Assembly: GCA_023055355.1 (NCBI GenBank)
Contig: JALJCS010000020.1
Location: 7,485,001-7,549,000 of the forward strand
DNA length: 64,000 nt
Origin: Agelaius tricolor
Taxonomy: Eukaryota > Chordata > Aves > Passeriformes > Icteridae
Direction: 5' to 3'
In this document: in pieces, positions 1-13,800 of the stretch
Layout: each line of letters opens with the position of its first letter
Position numbering within the stretch: the first letter of the stretch is position 1
The notes under the pieces: model-generated
Database searches by the model: none
The model's input: the letters and a program-made list of their open reading frames with translations, nothing else
Told to the model about the DNA's origin: nothing
Made by a program: the position numbers and the translations under genes

Positions 1-3000
1 GTTCAGTAATTAGCAATGGAACCTGCTTTGTAGCTGACTAGAACAGTGTAAGAGAAGGGCCATGCTGTCAGTCTGTCCCTGATCTACTTCAAATCATATA
101 TTTACCAAAGGAGTCTGAGAAAAAGTTCACTTAAAATAAAGACCTGACTGTTGAAAGGAGTCTCTGCTAAGACTTTGTGGTTTAGTTATTGTGCAGATAT
201 TTCAAAGCCAGCAAGAAGTTATCAGAGAAAACCACAGGAGGGAGCAAGTGAAGTGACTGGGGCCAATTATGGTCATGACTTCAATCCTAGGTATCCCATG
301 GCTCTTATTGGGACACTACAGGGACACTCAGAATCTGGGTTGGAGTCTACATTCATCTGTGTCATTAATGGGCTAAAAACAGTAAGGATATTGGAGAAGC
401 AGATTCAGACCCCATCTCACTTCTCCCAAAAGTCTTTTTTTGTATTTACACTGCACCCTGAACTGTCCCTATCAGGTTAAATGGCACTGGCTGCCCAGGT
501 CATCGTAGCAAACTGTTCTTTGTTTTCCTGGGGGTGTTACAGCAGCCAGCAGAGTTGGGAGCTGACAGCATGTTTATTGCTGCAGAAAATCAGAGGATGG
601 TGTGTCAAGAAGTTGGATACCAAATTGATGGGCCAAGGCTTCCCCTGGGAATCACACATCAAACCCCTACCCTTCCCATGCCTTACATTGACAACTAATT
701 CCCAAGTATGTAGCAATAACCCATCCTCAGCACTACTGTGGGGGTTTTTCTTCTTGACAAACTAACTGTTGTTTGGATGGCGAGGAAAGAAAACAGATTG
801 GGGGATGACTTGTATGTGACTATCACCTTGTATTATCAGCCCACTTGCTGAGGTCCAAAGCAGGGTACCTTGAACCAGGTCTGGTGATTTAATGTCCTTT
901 TTGTCTATGGCCAGGGGCTCACTGGTGGGATGTGTGCCCACTCCTGCCCTCACCTCTCCCCTTGTTGGCTCAAGTGTGAATGGCTGTTTGAGCTGTTCTG
1001 GAATGTGGGTGTATCAACCCGTAATTGTTGTATTTTGGCAGCAGGGACTGTATGTAAAGAAGGGAAAGTGGCAGTGTGTATTGACTAATGCTGCAGTAGG
1101 GTCTAGAGTCTCCTGCTAAAAGGCAGGCACTGCTTTTTAGGGCTCAGGTTTGTGACCTCCTCTTTTACTGTTGACTCCACTGTGAAAACAGGAGGGGGGA
1201 ATCTGCCTGCAAGGGGCTGGGATAGAAGAGATTTCTACCTGCAGAAATTGTAGTGGGAGGGATGGTTGTGGAAGGAAGTGATGGTGTTGCAAGACTCCTG
1301 CTAAAGAGGAGGAGGAAATTTGCTGGCCCAGTAAGGGCTGAGATAAAACAGGGGAGAGGGAGACTTCTGATAGCATGTGATTACTGTAGAACCTTCTTCC
1401 TAGAAGGTGGCTTGCATATCTCCCAGGCATTTTCACTGAACAAACACTCTGTGCCAACTCCCCTGAGAAGCATCAAGTAAGTGTGCGAGCAGTTGTGCTT
1501 TATGGTTCCCAGGTCAGTCAGTGTGTCTGTGGAATCCAAGGAGGAGAGCAAAAGGCAAGGCTGTAGGACATTTTGGTTCTGTCGTGGATTTAAGTAGCAG
1601 TATAGCCATACATACAACTCTAGGTGTGTTGTCAGCTTGAAATGCTCCCTGGGGAACAGCTTGGGCAGCCATAGGTCCCAATCTTCAGTGTCTTCTGTTC
1701 TGGCATAACTGCTGCCTATCCCAGATCTGTTCTCACATGCTCAGACCTGGTTCTGAATGTGCTTCTATCAAGAAAGCAAATCTGGTCTCTGTTGCCAAGA
1801 TGCCCCTGGGACTAGGAACTGACTTGCTGTCAGGACACATGAAGAAAGCCAGGGGTGGCATGTCTGTTACAGCAGTTTCCTAAGTCTGTGACAGCTCTGA
1901 GGAGCAGTTTCAGTAACGCTTTCTAGCAGGAAAGCCTTGTGCTAGGCAAAGCAGTTTTCACTCCCAGAGCAGTTTCATGAGACTGAAGGTGGTGAGTTAC
2001 CTTCTGTTACCTGCCTTAAGGTTGAGCATAGGCTCAGCTACCTGTGAGAGAGGTGCACGTGTCAAACCCTCGAGCAAGCAAAGCTTCAGAAGCCAAATGG
2101 GCACATCAGAGTGGTTATAGCCTCATCTGCTGAGCCACTGCTGGCTCAGTGAAACCTACAATGTGCCAATACTTTCAGCCAGCAGGTTTGTGCTGTTGGG
2201 GTGGAGTTTTTGAAGGTGTTTATATAGGTGTAGTTTTTTGCAAAATTTCTTTATGATACCCCTAAAATCTGGTGTTTCCTTATCTTTGACAGAGAAAATC
2301 TCTGATTTACTGATACAGTAACTAACCTAGTGCATTTAAGGGGAAGATACTATGAGCCTTTGTTTTCTGTTTAAAGTTTGCCATCAGGGTAGGATGATCT
2401 GAAGTCCAAGGTGAGGAGGAAGATAGTGCAGATACTACAAGGCCTGCCAATCTGGTTCTTACTGTTCAGAAAAAACAAAATAACTAGACTAAGAAGCTTA
2501 CTGGTAATTAGTAGCTAATGTGTTTGTAACTATCATGTGCCTTAAAATTTTCATGGTAGGAGAATTTAAAAAAAATCAACAATGTGTTTTCTGTAATAAC
2601 TGCTCAACATTCTCTCTGTAGATTAGACTGGTGGGATTTTGCATTGTATTTACACTGTACTATAAACTGAAACACTTAGAATGGTTTGATTTTACAAGTA
2701 TGGAGAGGGAAAAAAGGTGGATTATGCTTTTCATAGAACAAATATTACCGTGACAGAATGTATTATTATTATGATAGGATCTTTCCATAATGCAGACAAG
2801 TAGAATGCTTGTTAGAAACCAGGTATGTAGGATAACAGTTTGGTGTGTTTTCAATAAACCATGCCTGGAAAGAATACATGTGCCATTGGTTATCTTTTTG
2901 TTACATCAGGTATCTCAAATATTCTTTGGCTTTTGCAGCAGCAGTTTTCTGTGGCAGGATATTATTCAACCCTAGCTCAGGTCAATACTCTGTGTTAGCA

Positions 3001-6000
3001 AAAGGTCAGTGGTAATGAGAGGCAATTGAAATATCCTATAAATAAGTAAAGCTGAACATTTTTGACTCATTGCCATATGCTGGAGTTGTAGCATGACCCT
3101 GGACTGTAGATCATGGGGTTTTTTGGTTTTTTTAATATACAAGCATATTTCTGTGGGAAAAACATCTGCATCACTGTTCAAGGGCCAGCATGTCTGTGAG
3201 CACAGAACTTGCTGATAGCTTTTCCATTTGGAAAGTTACTAACCTTTCTCAACTAAGTCATAAAATCTATGTAGCTTTACAAAGATTGCACATTTCTGAA
3301 ATGCGTGTAAGAAAACCAAATTGTAGCAATGTATGAGGTTTGGTTGACATGAGAAATTGTTACTCTGGAGATGTGCCAAATAACTTACATTTGGTACTGT
3401 GGAATGGAAGAAAATCCAGATAATGAAGAGTCACCCATGTACTTAAGGTAACAGCCAGTTACCAACAGACACTCATTCTCTTGAGGACTGTCTCATCTGT
3501 GTTTGTGAGATCAGTGACTGGCACACCTAAACACACCATAATCACTGCCATGCCTTCATGAAGCCTGACAAAACCTGATTAATCTCCACAGAATGTTCTG
3601 CAAGGTCTTAGAAAATGGAGGTCAGGTTTTCTGAGTGAAAGATTGATGAATCATTGCCAGTAACAGAGTTTGCCATAGGAGGATTCCTGATTGTACCATT
3701 CACAGCACTGTAAGGTTTCATTTACATGCAAATGTTTGCAAACAGAGCTTGGAAGGTCATCTCCACCTTACCTTCCCTCTTTGTTTCAGATGTTTTAAAT
3801 GCATCCCCAGGTGTTTTGTAAAATCATCTCTGAATCTGTTCTTGCAGCTGGAGGATACAGTTTCACAAGTGCTGTGATAAGATGTGGGCTCCTGGACTTA
3901 GCATCCTGCAGCTCGGTGCCATCGTTCTTCCACTGCAGTAAGGAACCTTATTTTCCCTTTGTGGGTGCACTAATATGGCAATGAATAGCAGATGCTGTAG
4001 ATAAGGTACTGAGTTAAAACAAATATGTTGTTTTTACAACTGACATTTTAGAGCTGTCAAAATGACTTCATTTCCAGCTTATCACAGGTTGGGCAAACAG
4101 AAGTGGAGAGTCCTGCAGGTGAAAGGTTAATCTGGTAACAGTGGGCAAGAAATATCACAGCCCTCATCTGTTTCAGGTTTCAGCAGTGTCTTGGGGTAAT
4201 ATTCTGTCCTCAAGGGTCCCCTTCCCAGTGTCTTTCTTTACAGGTCTCTTAAGCACAGCAGTGGCAGGATCTTGTTCTGTACAAGCTGATGGGGGGTCTT
4301 TTGAAACAGGAAGGTGCTTTATAATGTCAATAACTGAGCTGTACAGACAGAGGCAAAGACTGAAACTCTGGTCCTCTGTTCAAAGTGTGTGTGTGCACAG
4401 CAATCATAGCTGTTATTTGTAAGGTACCTTACAACTGATTCCTGATTGACTGCTCAGCCAAGTAAGGACACATCACTGCCCTGCTGGTGTCACCTTGGCT
4501 GGGAGAGTTGGGATCTCAGTGGTTTCTCTCGTCTTGTTGCTCTTGTAGAGGTTTCTGTATGTTCTGTTCACTGCAGGTAGTGTTTGACTCATTGCTCAGA
4601 ATTCTCCAGTGAGCTGCTTTTCACTTTCTCATGCCAGTGGGAGGAGGCAGCGGCTCCTGTACCCTGCTCTGTACTCAGACAAGTAAATTCTGCTGGAAGG
4701 ATCACTTCCATGGGTGCTGCTATGCAAAAGTCAGTAGTGCTATATTTGACTACCTCCTAAATCCTCCTTTCTTGTACAATATTTTGAAAGACAGTATCAT
4801 GTCCCTTTGAGTTAACAAAGAGGCTCTGGCAGAAACCAGACCTCACTCTCATGTACAGCCTGAATCACTAAGACAACCTAGACAGTAAGTGTCATCTGGA
4901 GAATAGGTGTAAATTACCAGTGTTTGGTGAGATCATCCCTATCTGACATGAGCTGTGAGAATTTGCAGAGATGTGTGTTTGTTGCTTTAGGAGAGTTCTT
5001 CCCCTTGGGAGCTTGGGCACTCCTTAAACACATGCTCCACGTGCACCATTCCATACACAGTTTGTGCAAGCATAGGTTGTGTCTTCTAACTGTAATAGGC
5101 TGATGTTGCAGTAACACTCAGTAGGTTTTTTAAAATATGTTCAAATTAGAAGATCCACTGTCTGCCTTTTCCTTCTCCCAGAATTCAAAGTGTGACTTTA
5201 TTTTGAATAGTGTCTCTTTTCCCTGGGATATTTCACATTTATGTGTCAGTGACTCCAGATCATATTTGCTCAACTGACCAAAAGCCTTTTTTCTAATTGT
5301 CAGTCATGCAAACTGAGTCTGGCTTTTTTCTTTTCATCCCTTGCCACCAATAATTAAGAGCATTTCAAAAATGTAGTGAAGTGGAAAAATTTTTCGTACA
5401 TATGGAATTCTGCTAATATGCTGATAGAACATACATTGTGTTTATTTTTACAGTTTGCCAGGTAGGAGATGCTTTCTAATGAATTAAAATACCTTTTTAT
5501 ACTAAAAGGCGGCTGTTATATTTGTCACATGTATTACAAATACATTATTCACTACTGCATCTTTTGAAATATCCACTCTACAGGTTCCCACCTTTCCTAA
5601 TCTTCTTGACAGTCTCTTGAACAGTAATTTTGGCCATTATTCTGATCCTCTCTTGCAAAGTGCAGAAGAGTCTACCTGTTTACTCTTACTCATCCTTCTG
5701 AGACTGGCTTGCTCATCAGCCTGTGTGATGTGCCCTGCTGTGACAGGAGTGTCTGTTGGCTCCAAAGGTGTTTAGGGCTAAACACAAGTGAGGATTCTTT
5801 AGAGTCAAGGCTTTGAGTACACAGACAAATTTTCTGGTCAACAGTATGTATCCAGATTTTCCAGTTTTCCCTACAAACTTGTATTTGCCAGTAAATGTAC
5901 TTGATTATTTTGCATTGCAAATTTTGCAAAAATTGCTTCCAACCACCTGAAGGACTTTGGTCCAATGACTTGGAGTTGAGCTGAATACCAGAACTAATCA

Positions 6001-6960
6001 CTGACTTTCAGTACAAGATGGAGGTGTTAGAACTCAGTGTTGGCTCTACACAGAACAGTACAACAGAGTCACCTGAGGCTGCTTCTGCATAATCTAACCC
6101 AGTACAGGAAATCTTGTGTCTTTCATGATCTGACAGTTACCTTGTCAGGAAAACTCTGATAGTGTTGCCTTCTCCTGTCCTGTGAAATGCACACTTTACA
6201 AACTGGCTGTTTCACCATGGTTTGCTTGGTCCATTTCTAAACTGACTCTGTCACCTTAGCCCATTCTAGTTTTCTTTTGCTGATCCTCTGCTCCTTAGTA
6301 GTGTCCTGGAGGTGGATTTTCTGCAGCACACAGGCCAGGGGAGGGACCACTGTGGTAAGGTGGGCTATGCAAGGAAGAAACTCATAACAGGCTTGAAAGA
6401 ATTCATCCTGGGAAAGACAAGAATGCTTGTCCTTGATTTTCACTCTGATTTTCAACAGTTGGATCTTTCTGTGTCTGTTTCACGTCTGGAAGCCTCATGT
6501 GCAGTACAGAATTCATTGGAAAAAATTACAAGTCATGCCCTTGCTCTGTTGTTTCTTACCTTTTATTTAGAAATGTGACTGTTGCTGCCTTATATAATCA
6601 CAGCAGGACATGTGCTAGGAAATGCCACTGGATTTCTGCATTTTCAGGTGAGTTAGAGACTTTGTATTTGGCTTTGAATCTTCTCAGTGACAACCCACAC
6701 TATTCACATGGTGTAACAGCACTGAGGTTAACCAGGGCACGCAGGGCCCACCTGCTAGAACCCATTCTCTCTGGACTTTATTTCTATACAACATTTTAAA
6801 CATATCCAGCATTTCAGAATAAGCAGCTTGCCCTGCCCCTAAAAGCACGTACTATGTATGTACAGTATAACGAGGGGAAAACCAGCATTTCATCCAGGTC
6901 AAATACGATGTAGTTTTGTGTTCCTTTTGGAAAGAGTCTGGTCCTTTTGTTACCTGTCAC
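1..6960. other. Left flank, no gene recognised
   Basis: I read this stretch on both strands and saw no exon of a family I recognise; the open frames (longest about 109 codons) have no splice or compositional support. AATAAA hexamers on the plus strand lie at 135-140 and 2853-2858. In mammals the neighbour beyond the COMT 3' end is ARVCF, running convergently. Part of this region could therefore be 3' UTR of a plus-strand gene, but I found no C-terminal ARVCF coding sequence, so this is only a synteny-based guess. Confidence 0.4.
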
Positions 6961-6964
6961 TGTA

Positions 6965-7645
6965 TTTATTTTAATCTGTTTACTACTTCAGTTTTCCCTG
7001 CCTCTGTGTGGGTAGATTAATAATTTTATTTGTTTGTGTTTTCAAAATTCTGTTTTGTTGTTCTCATCACTGCATGGGTCTGCCTTCTTTCAGTGTGTGC
7101 TCTTTTCTCTCACATAGAGATGATTAACTTTTGCAGTAAATGTGCAAAGAAGTATCTGATCTCACAATAGGAGCCTTCACTGCATCAAGAGGCATGCTAG
7201 TAATTTAGCAAAAACAGGGCACATGAAATGGTCTTTTCTTGCAACATGATGAATGTTTTTTTTCACTCTTGCTAATGATTAATGAGTTTAGCTTGGGGAC
7301 ACAAGTCTTTAGAAGTTGCAGAGTATTTCTCCACCCTAAACCCAAATTGTGGTTGTTCAAGTTGAGCTCAAAATGACAGACTGTTGTTTGATGATGTGTT
7401 GGTCAAGGCAAGGCAATGTGCATCACTTTGGGTTTGTAGAGTTAATGTGGAACAATGGCACAGACCCAACTTACTCCATATTCTGGTTTCTACCTCGCCT
7501 AAAAAGATCACTAGTGCTTGTTTAATTACAAGCTCCAAAATAAAAAAATAATAATTAAAAAAAAAACCTGTAAAGCATGGACAAGTTAATCTGTGCAGTT
7601 GCATTTACATCATTTGAAACAAAAGTTGATTATTAATGATTCTCT
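6965..7645 (-). other. COMT: Probable COMT 3' UTR
   Basis: This is the sequence downstream of the COMT stop codon in the minus-strand sense. Minus-strand AATAAA signals (TTTATT on the plus strand) occur at 7025-7030 and 6965-6970, about 615 and 675 bases past the stop. Further TTTATT copies occur farther left near 6.56 and 6.78 kb, so the exact 3' end is uncertain. Confidence 0.4.
7025..7030 (-). promoter_or_regulatory. Candidate COMT polyadenylation signal (AATAAA)
   Basis: TTTATT on the plus strand reads AATAAA on the minus strand. It is the first canonical hexamer downstream of the COMT stop codon. A second copy at 6965-6970 is equally possible. Confidence 0.35.
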
Positions 7646-7825
7646 TTATCCCAAAAACACAGCCTTCTCCATAGCATCTTCCACTTGCATGTATTCCAGA
7701 TGAGATGGGTAGTTAGTGCATTGGAAATGGGGGCTCTTGCGGACATAGTTAAGGAAATCTGGAGCTCCTGGGAAAATGATATTGTCAGCCAGAAGAACTG
7801 AGCCCTTCCTCAGCAAGTTGCATTC
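7646..7825 (-). CDS. COMT: COMT last coding exon (residues 204-262 and stop)
   Basis: The minus strand shows a good acceptor (TTCTTTCTAG) just before GAATGC. The exon continues in phase 0 for 59 codons to TAA at 7648-7646. It encodes LLADN (metal ligands D217 and N218), the APDFL loop and the SHLEY glutamate E247. It ends in VFLG, without the short Gly/Pro-rich tail of the human protein. Confidence 0.95.
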   Translation of the reverse strand, partial: ECNLLRKGSVLLADNIIFPGAPDFLNYVRKSPHFQCTNYPSHLEYMQVEDAMEKAVFLG

Positions 7826-10800
7826 CTAGAAAGAAGAGAAATGGCTTCATAGTGGCTGTTAAGGAGACATTGGCTTGAATGTAATGTACTTTCATGTTAA
7901 CCAGGTATACTCGAGTGCCTGCATCCCAAAACCCATCGTGGTACACGTCTGCAAGGTCAGAGAGACATGGGAGAAGCTGAGTAACTCTTGGATCCTTTGT
8001 GGTCATTTGCTAAGTTTTTCTGTTTATTAGTACAACATTAGATGCTGGTTCTGAAATAGGAAATCAAGTGGGAGTGTGTGCTTTGCTCCTCAGCTTGTTT
8101 CTAGCTATGTCTACATGATCAGTAAGGTGGCTTTGTTTTGGCTGTCATGCCTCATGTTTAAAACCTTTTTTAATATGGCATTAAACTGCTGTAGTAGCTT
8201 TTTAGGTCACCTGAGAGTAGCATGTACTGCTTTGGCCAGACTCAGTCAGATTCCAGAACTGCTAAAAGAATGAAAGATTTTCTGTGCTTGTTTTCCTTTC
8301 ATCTTGAACAACTTCCTGCCGTTTTCTTTGGAATCTGGGCGTGAAGTGAGGTTTTTGCACAATGAAGATCCCTCTGAATTTCCACAACACATAACTAACT
8401 TGCAGTAGTCACTTCAAGTGCAATGTTTATCCTCAGTAAATCTAAAAACCGAATTTTTACTGGTATTTTTGTCTAGAAGAAGTGCTTATCTGGGCTTACC
8501 AGCTGTTTTAAAACAAAGTCTGTAGTTAAATCAGTTTGTTGTTATCCTGTGGTTACAGGCAGTAGCTGTAGCCAAAACATGGGGTGTTTTTGGTCACTCC
8601 CAGTCTATGAGAGCAGTTCAGTTGATGAGTGTCCTGCAGAAGCCCTTGAGCTTATTGCTCTTGCCTCTGGGCACTGAACACCAGTGAGCACAGTAGAAGT
8701 GATTTTAGAGACATGTCAAATACCCTCCAGTCTGTTTCTATTGCACAGCTTACAGAAGCTTAGAAGAAACAACATACTGGATTTTCCACTGGTCATCAGG
8801 ATTTCAAATGCTCTTCATGTCTGGCTTTTTTTGTCTGGACCACTTCCAATATATACATATTTCATCTGAATAAATTCATATTCACTATTCATACTGCAAT
8901 ACCTGCTGAGAATACATTTTAGAAAGCTTATGACATCTGAAAAAATCTGAGGATCTTTTCTTTGTCTTTCTCCTCTTAATTTCACGGGAGTTTTTTTGCA
9001 ACTTTGTAGCACAGTTGCATCAGAATCACCACTACCATGGAACTAAACCGTCTGTTTGCTTTGGCTGTGTTGTGAGGCTAAGTTCTGATAAGGATGCACT
9101 GTGGAAAGAGCTCAGTCATCCTTACACAGGCAGTTTAAAAGAAAGGACTCTCTGAGTACAAAATAACTGTACAGAGGGAACGTTTTCTTCAGCTACTGCT
9201 GTGTAAATTCAATACTAGCTGTTCATAACACCAAACAAATTTCCTTTTCAAACAGCTTTCTGGAGGACAGGGCTTAAAACTAAAAAAAACAGGGAGGCTG
9301 GGTCAGAAAATAGTGTTGTAATCCTCAGGCAGGGGTCAGGAAGTATTTGGCAGGTTCTCAATCTAAGAGGCAGGCTCAAAAAAGTGGATTTATTTGAAGA
9401 AAATAATTGAAAAATGGCAGGTCCATAAAAGCAGGCAGTTGTAGAAAATTCTATCAGCTGGGACAGTATCTGTATGTGCTGTGTTGATAGGTACAGATGT
9501 TGTCCATCTCAGTTACCACCTGAAAATACCTTCCTGTCCAGCAGTCCTTTGCCACTGCCTACTGCTGTTAGAGCCAACTTATTTTGTAATACCCACAGTA
9601 ATGGTTAAGGCAGCTTGGGAAGAAATAAGCATAATTTTTACACATTTGGGGCTGGACATAGAGTTGGACAGCATTTCCCTAGGAAGTGCCTGCCTGGAGC
9701 AGTCTGCACTCTTTTTAACATTGCTTTGCAGCCAATTAATTAGGTGGAGTGTAAGGACTCCAAGACAAGTCACACTCCATGCTACCACAGCCATGCTACC
9801 AAAATAGTATTTCATCAAGAGGCTCTGCTGGCACCATAGACCCAGGCAAAAAAAAGGAATACTGAGGAAATTAGAGAGGTGGAGCTGGGATATGCAGGTC
9901 CCAAGTCTCACCCACTCCCAGGATCAGGATGAGCTTTGGGTCAAGGGTTCTGGCTGGTGACCATGCACCCACTCCTGGGAGTGCAAGGCTCAGGCCATGC
10001 ACTCCTCCAGTAGAGTTTCTAGTGCACACCTGTATGTTCAGGAAACAGAAGGGGTCAGCAGTACTCACTGAGTCCTTAGCTATGTAGTGTTGGCAGTTGT
10101 CCTTAACAAGAGTTTAGGGTCTTGTCCTTCAAATCCTCTTTCCTTGTAAGGCTGCTATTTTGGCTGCCAGTCTTTATTTTACATCAGATGAGGTCCCTCA
10201 TAAAGAACAGAGGCCTCACAGACATGAAGATATTTGCTGCTTTACTTTTAAGACTGGAATAGTGCAAACTGACCTGAAGCAGGATGGTGTCTGGTGTGTA
10301 TCTGTCTTTCCAGTGGTCCAGGAAGACAAAATCCAGAGTATCCACTTCATATTTTTTTTTCAGCTGAGGGATAATTTCCTCTGAAGGGCCTTCTAGGAGT
10401 TTTACCTGAAATACAAATCCATGTGATGAATTGTGAACCATTAAGAAAAATCACATGCTCCCAGCTAATTTTAAATTGTAGCCAGACATCAGGGATCATG
10501 TTTATAGCTCAATATTGTGTCAGTTGAGTTATTTGGCAGGGTTAGGTCAAATATATCTTTTTATTTTTGACAAACCAACTCAGTTAAGTTTCAAAATATG
10601 AATTTGGGTGGTTTGGATTTTGTTGGTTTTTAAATTAACAACAGAAAAGGTGACCTGTGTTTTTGTTGTATAATGTGTGTCTTTACTGGAAACATGGAAA
10701 TCTCCTGTTGAAAACAGTGATTTTAATTACTTTTGTTTTAGTTACATCTCAGTTGAGTCTTGTAGTCCAAGGGAAGCAAAAGATGCAGAGAACAGGTTAG

Positions 10801-13800
10801 GTTAGAAAAAAGATGGAGGCTACAGTATGTAAAATTTATATAGCCAGGAAAGGGAAGAGACAGGACAGAGGCTGTTACATCTCCCTCACAGGTTTATTGG
10901 AATTACTACTCTTAAACTGCAAGCAGCTGCTGCACGTGGATTTTTGTTAGGCAAGCACCATATACCCTGAGAGGAGGAAGAAAGTGGTAAGGAAATGTCT
11001 GTTTTATGACTCATAGTTGATCAGGAGATTAAATCAGATGGGCAAATGCAGTTTTAGATGTACTGGTACTTCAGGTTCTCTTCAAGAAGTTAAGAAACAC
11101 ATTAGAAGGTCCCTTGGTGGGACTTATTTCCTCCAGTGTTTCCAGCTCCACTGAAGTGAGATGTCTGCTGAATAGACAGGCACTTCTCAGGCAGGAATCC
11201 CCCAGCCTGGGGGGGATATAGACTGGAAACACCTGCATCTCAACCAGCTAGAGAGAGTCAAGAGACCTCTGCCTGCACAAAACTTAGATATGGGTACTGT
11301 GACCAGCTAGATTTGGGTAAATACTTCTCATTTGAAGTCCACTGTACATAATACAATTGACTCCTGTGACCTTTTGTAACAAATTGGACTATGGTTCAGT
11401 TTTTGTAATTAGTCTTGACACCTTTTAGTTTATATTGAGAAACCCAGTATTCTTCTGACTTTTGGAAGGCAATATAGTGAAGTCCTGCTGGGAGAGGTCA
11501 GGCACTCTAACTAAGCATGGAGCTGGTTAAATTTATAAGGTCCCTGGGTAAAAGAAAAAAAAAACAAAACCAAAATCTAACCAGTTTTGCTGTAGTGAAT
11601 GGTATTCACCATTGTATTTACCAAATACAAAATGGTGTTTACCTTATCTTGTACTCCAGCAAACTCAATCATCTGTTTGGCTATAGCAGCAAATTCTGGG
11701 TTGAACTCCACAGTGAGCAGACGGGCTCCTGCCTTCAGTAGCCGAGAAATCCTCACTGCAGAGTAGCCACAGTACGTTCCCAGCTCCAGGGCAACTGATG
11801 GATTGGCCTCTTCCACTGTCTTGTCCAGAATTTTACCTGATTAAAAGGGGAAAAGATTACCTTTAGACAAAACCAAACTGGTTCATATACAGAAGAGCAA
11901 GTTGTGACAAGAAACTTAAAAAAACTATGTACTCAGTTGCTCAAGACATTCAAAAATTAAGAGCTGATGTCAAGTTATATACTGTATCCTTTGCAAACTG
12001 GCCTGTGATCAAGATAATCATGGACGTTTTAAGTTTCCATGTGCAAACTTTCAACTAAAAGAAATCTTTGTTTCACAATATACATATTTCTGAATAAGGA
12101 ATTCCCTGAATTAATTTATATTCCCTGAATATAACTTATGGAATTCCCTGTCACTAATTTATAGTGTTAGAAGGGAGAAATGCAGTAATTTTTTCCAAGA
12201 AATTACTGCAGAAGCCATATTTGTGAAATATATAACTCCTGGATTTTGAGTGCTCATGTTTGTTGCTAATGTTACATGCTGCAGTCTGATATAATATTTC
12301 TTATTCCAAATACTCATCTTTAAAGGAAAAAAGAAAAGTCTACTTACAAAGCTGCAAAATATTTGGTTTCACTGCATGAATTTGTGGAATGGAAAATATT
12401 ACTCAATTATTAACAACATAAAATATTCCCAAAAAGAAGTGACAGTGACTATATTCAGTCCTTTTGAAAGAAAAGATTTATTTGTGAGAAATTTCCTCTT
12501 ATTATATGGCTAGAAACTAGATAACTAAACTCAAAAAGTGGTGGAAGGGATTTTATGCTAAGCCATGGTCATTAAGGGATATTTTTCTGGGTGCTATTTA
12601 TTAATATGATGATGAGGCATCTTGAGGCCACGTAGGCACTCTTGAAATCTCAGAGACTAAAGATGCTCCAGCTTTGATGGCTTTTATCTGAGGAAAGGCC
12701 ATCAGAACAAAATCAGAGTGAAATTATTAAGAATTTAATCACAAATGTTTGAAGTTTAGAGCTTTAAGTATTCCTACTCAGCCATGACCCACAGTTCTGC
12801 TCTCCTAAGCACCCCAGCCAGGCATGCTGAGGAGCTACTTTTAAAATTGTACACATGTTAGAAGAGCATTTTTATCACAATGCTTACAGTTGTTTTTCAT
12901 TAGCTATGTTAATCCCAGACTAAGCAAATTTCCCCAGAAATATCCCAGCAAGAGGTGCTTTTGTTTCTAATTCATAAGGGAACATATTAACATTTTGCCA
13001 CTATAGTTTTTTGAAAAGATTGCTGCTTTCCTGCAGCTATGCAAAAAAGGTTTTGTTCCCATCTTTTTCTTTAGGAGACAAGAACAAGATGATTTACTTG
13101 CTAAATAGCAACAATGTCTGATACTGTATGACACGGATAGGATTTCTCCCTTCAACAGAAACTTCTCATTTATGCTTGCATATACAAAATTCATATAGTT
13201 AAACACAATTTTGGGGTTTTTTCAATTTGCTATCTTGCTGTTAAGGATCTGAAAGTATTTAACATAATGAATTATGCCTTGAAGGCACCCTATGTAAAAA
13301 GTGAGGTATAATGCAACCCTAGATTTTTCCCATAAGTTGCCACTCTCTGCTTACACACTTGCAATGTGCATCACACAGAAACCCACATCTGGGGCTCTGA
13401 CTTTCTGCATGAAAGTTTTCTCCTCAAAAATATCTGCACGAGCAGGCACGACTGTTCACAGAACTACTCTGCTGACCCTAAGGCTGTGTGGGTGGGGCTT
13501 TTTGCAGCAGCAGCTGGAAGTGGCCATGTGAATACAATCAGATGTCCTGCTCTGTGCTAGTCTTGAAGGATCTTTTCAGATGCTGACCCTTGCTGCAATT
13601 ACCTTTCTCATCACCCACGTTCATGGCCCACTCTTTCTGGGAGCAGTATTTATCTATAGTGTCCAGCACACTACAGGGGTCTCCTCGCACTGCATTCTGC
13701 AGCACAAAGTTTAAAATCCTCTGTTCTTTGCTCTGATTCATGATGAAATTGGTTACTTTCTCCCGGATTATTTCATTCCAGATAAGGGCAGCAGTGGCAT

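Noticed and set aside
151..480. 109-codon plus-strand frame in the left flank
   Set aside because: No recognisable domain, no splice context and low-complexity-free but random-looking composition; likely chance.
1..6960. C-terminal exon of ARVCF, expected from mammalian synteny
   Set aside because: I looked for its PDZ-binding DSWV ending and armadillo sequence and found none, so the gene is not called.
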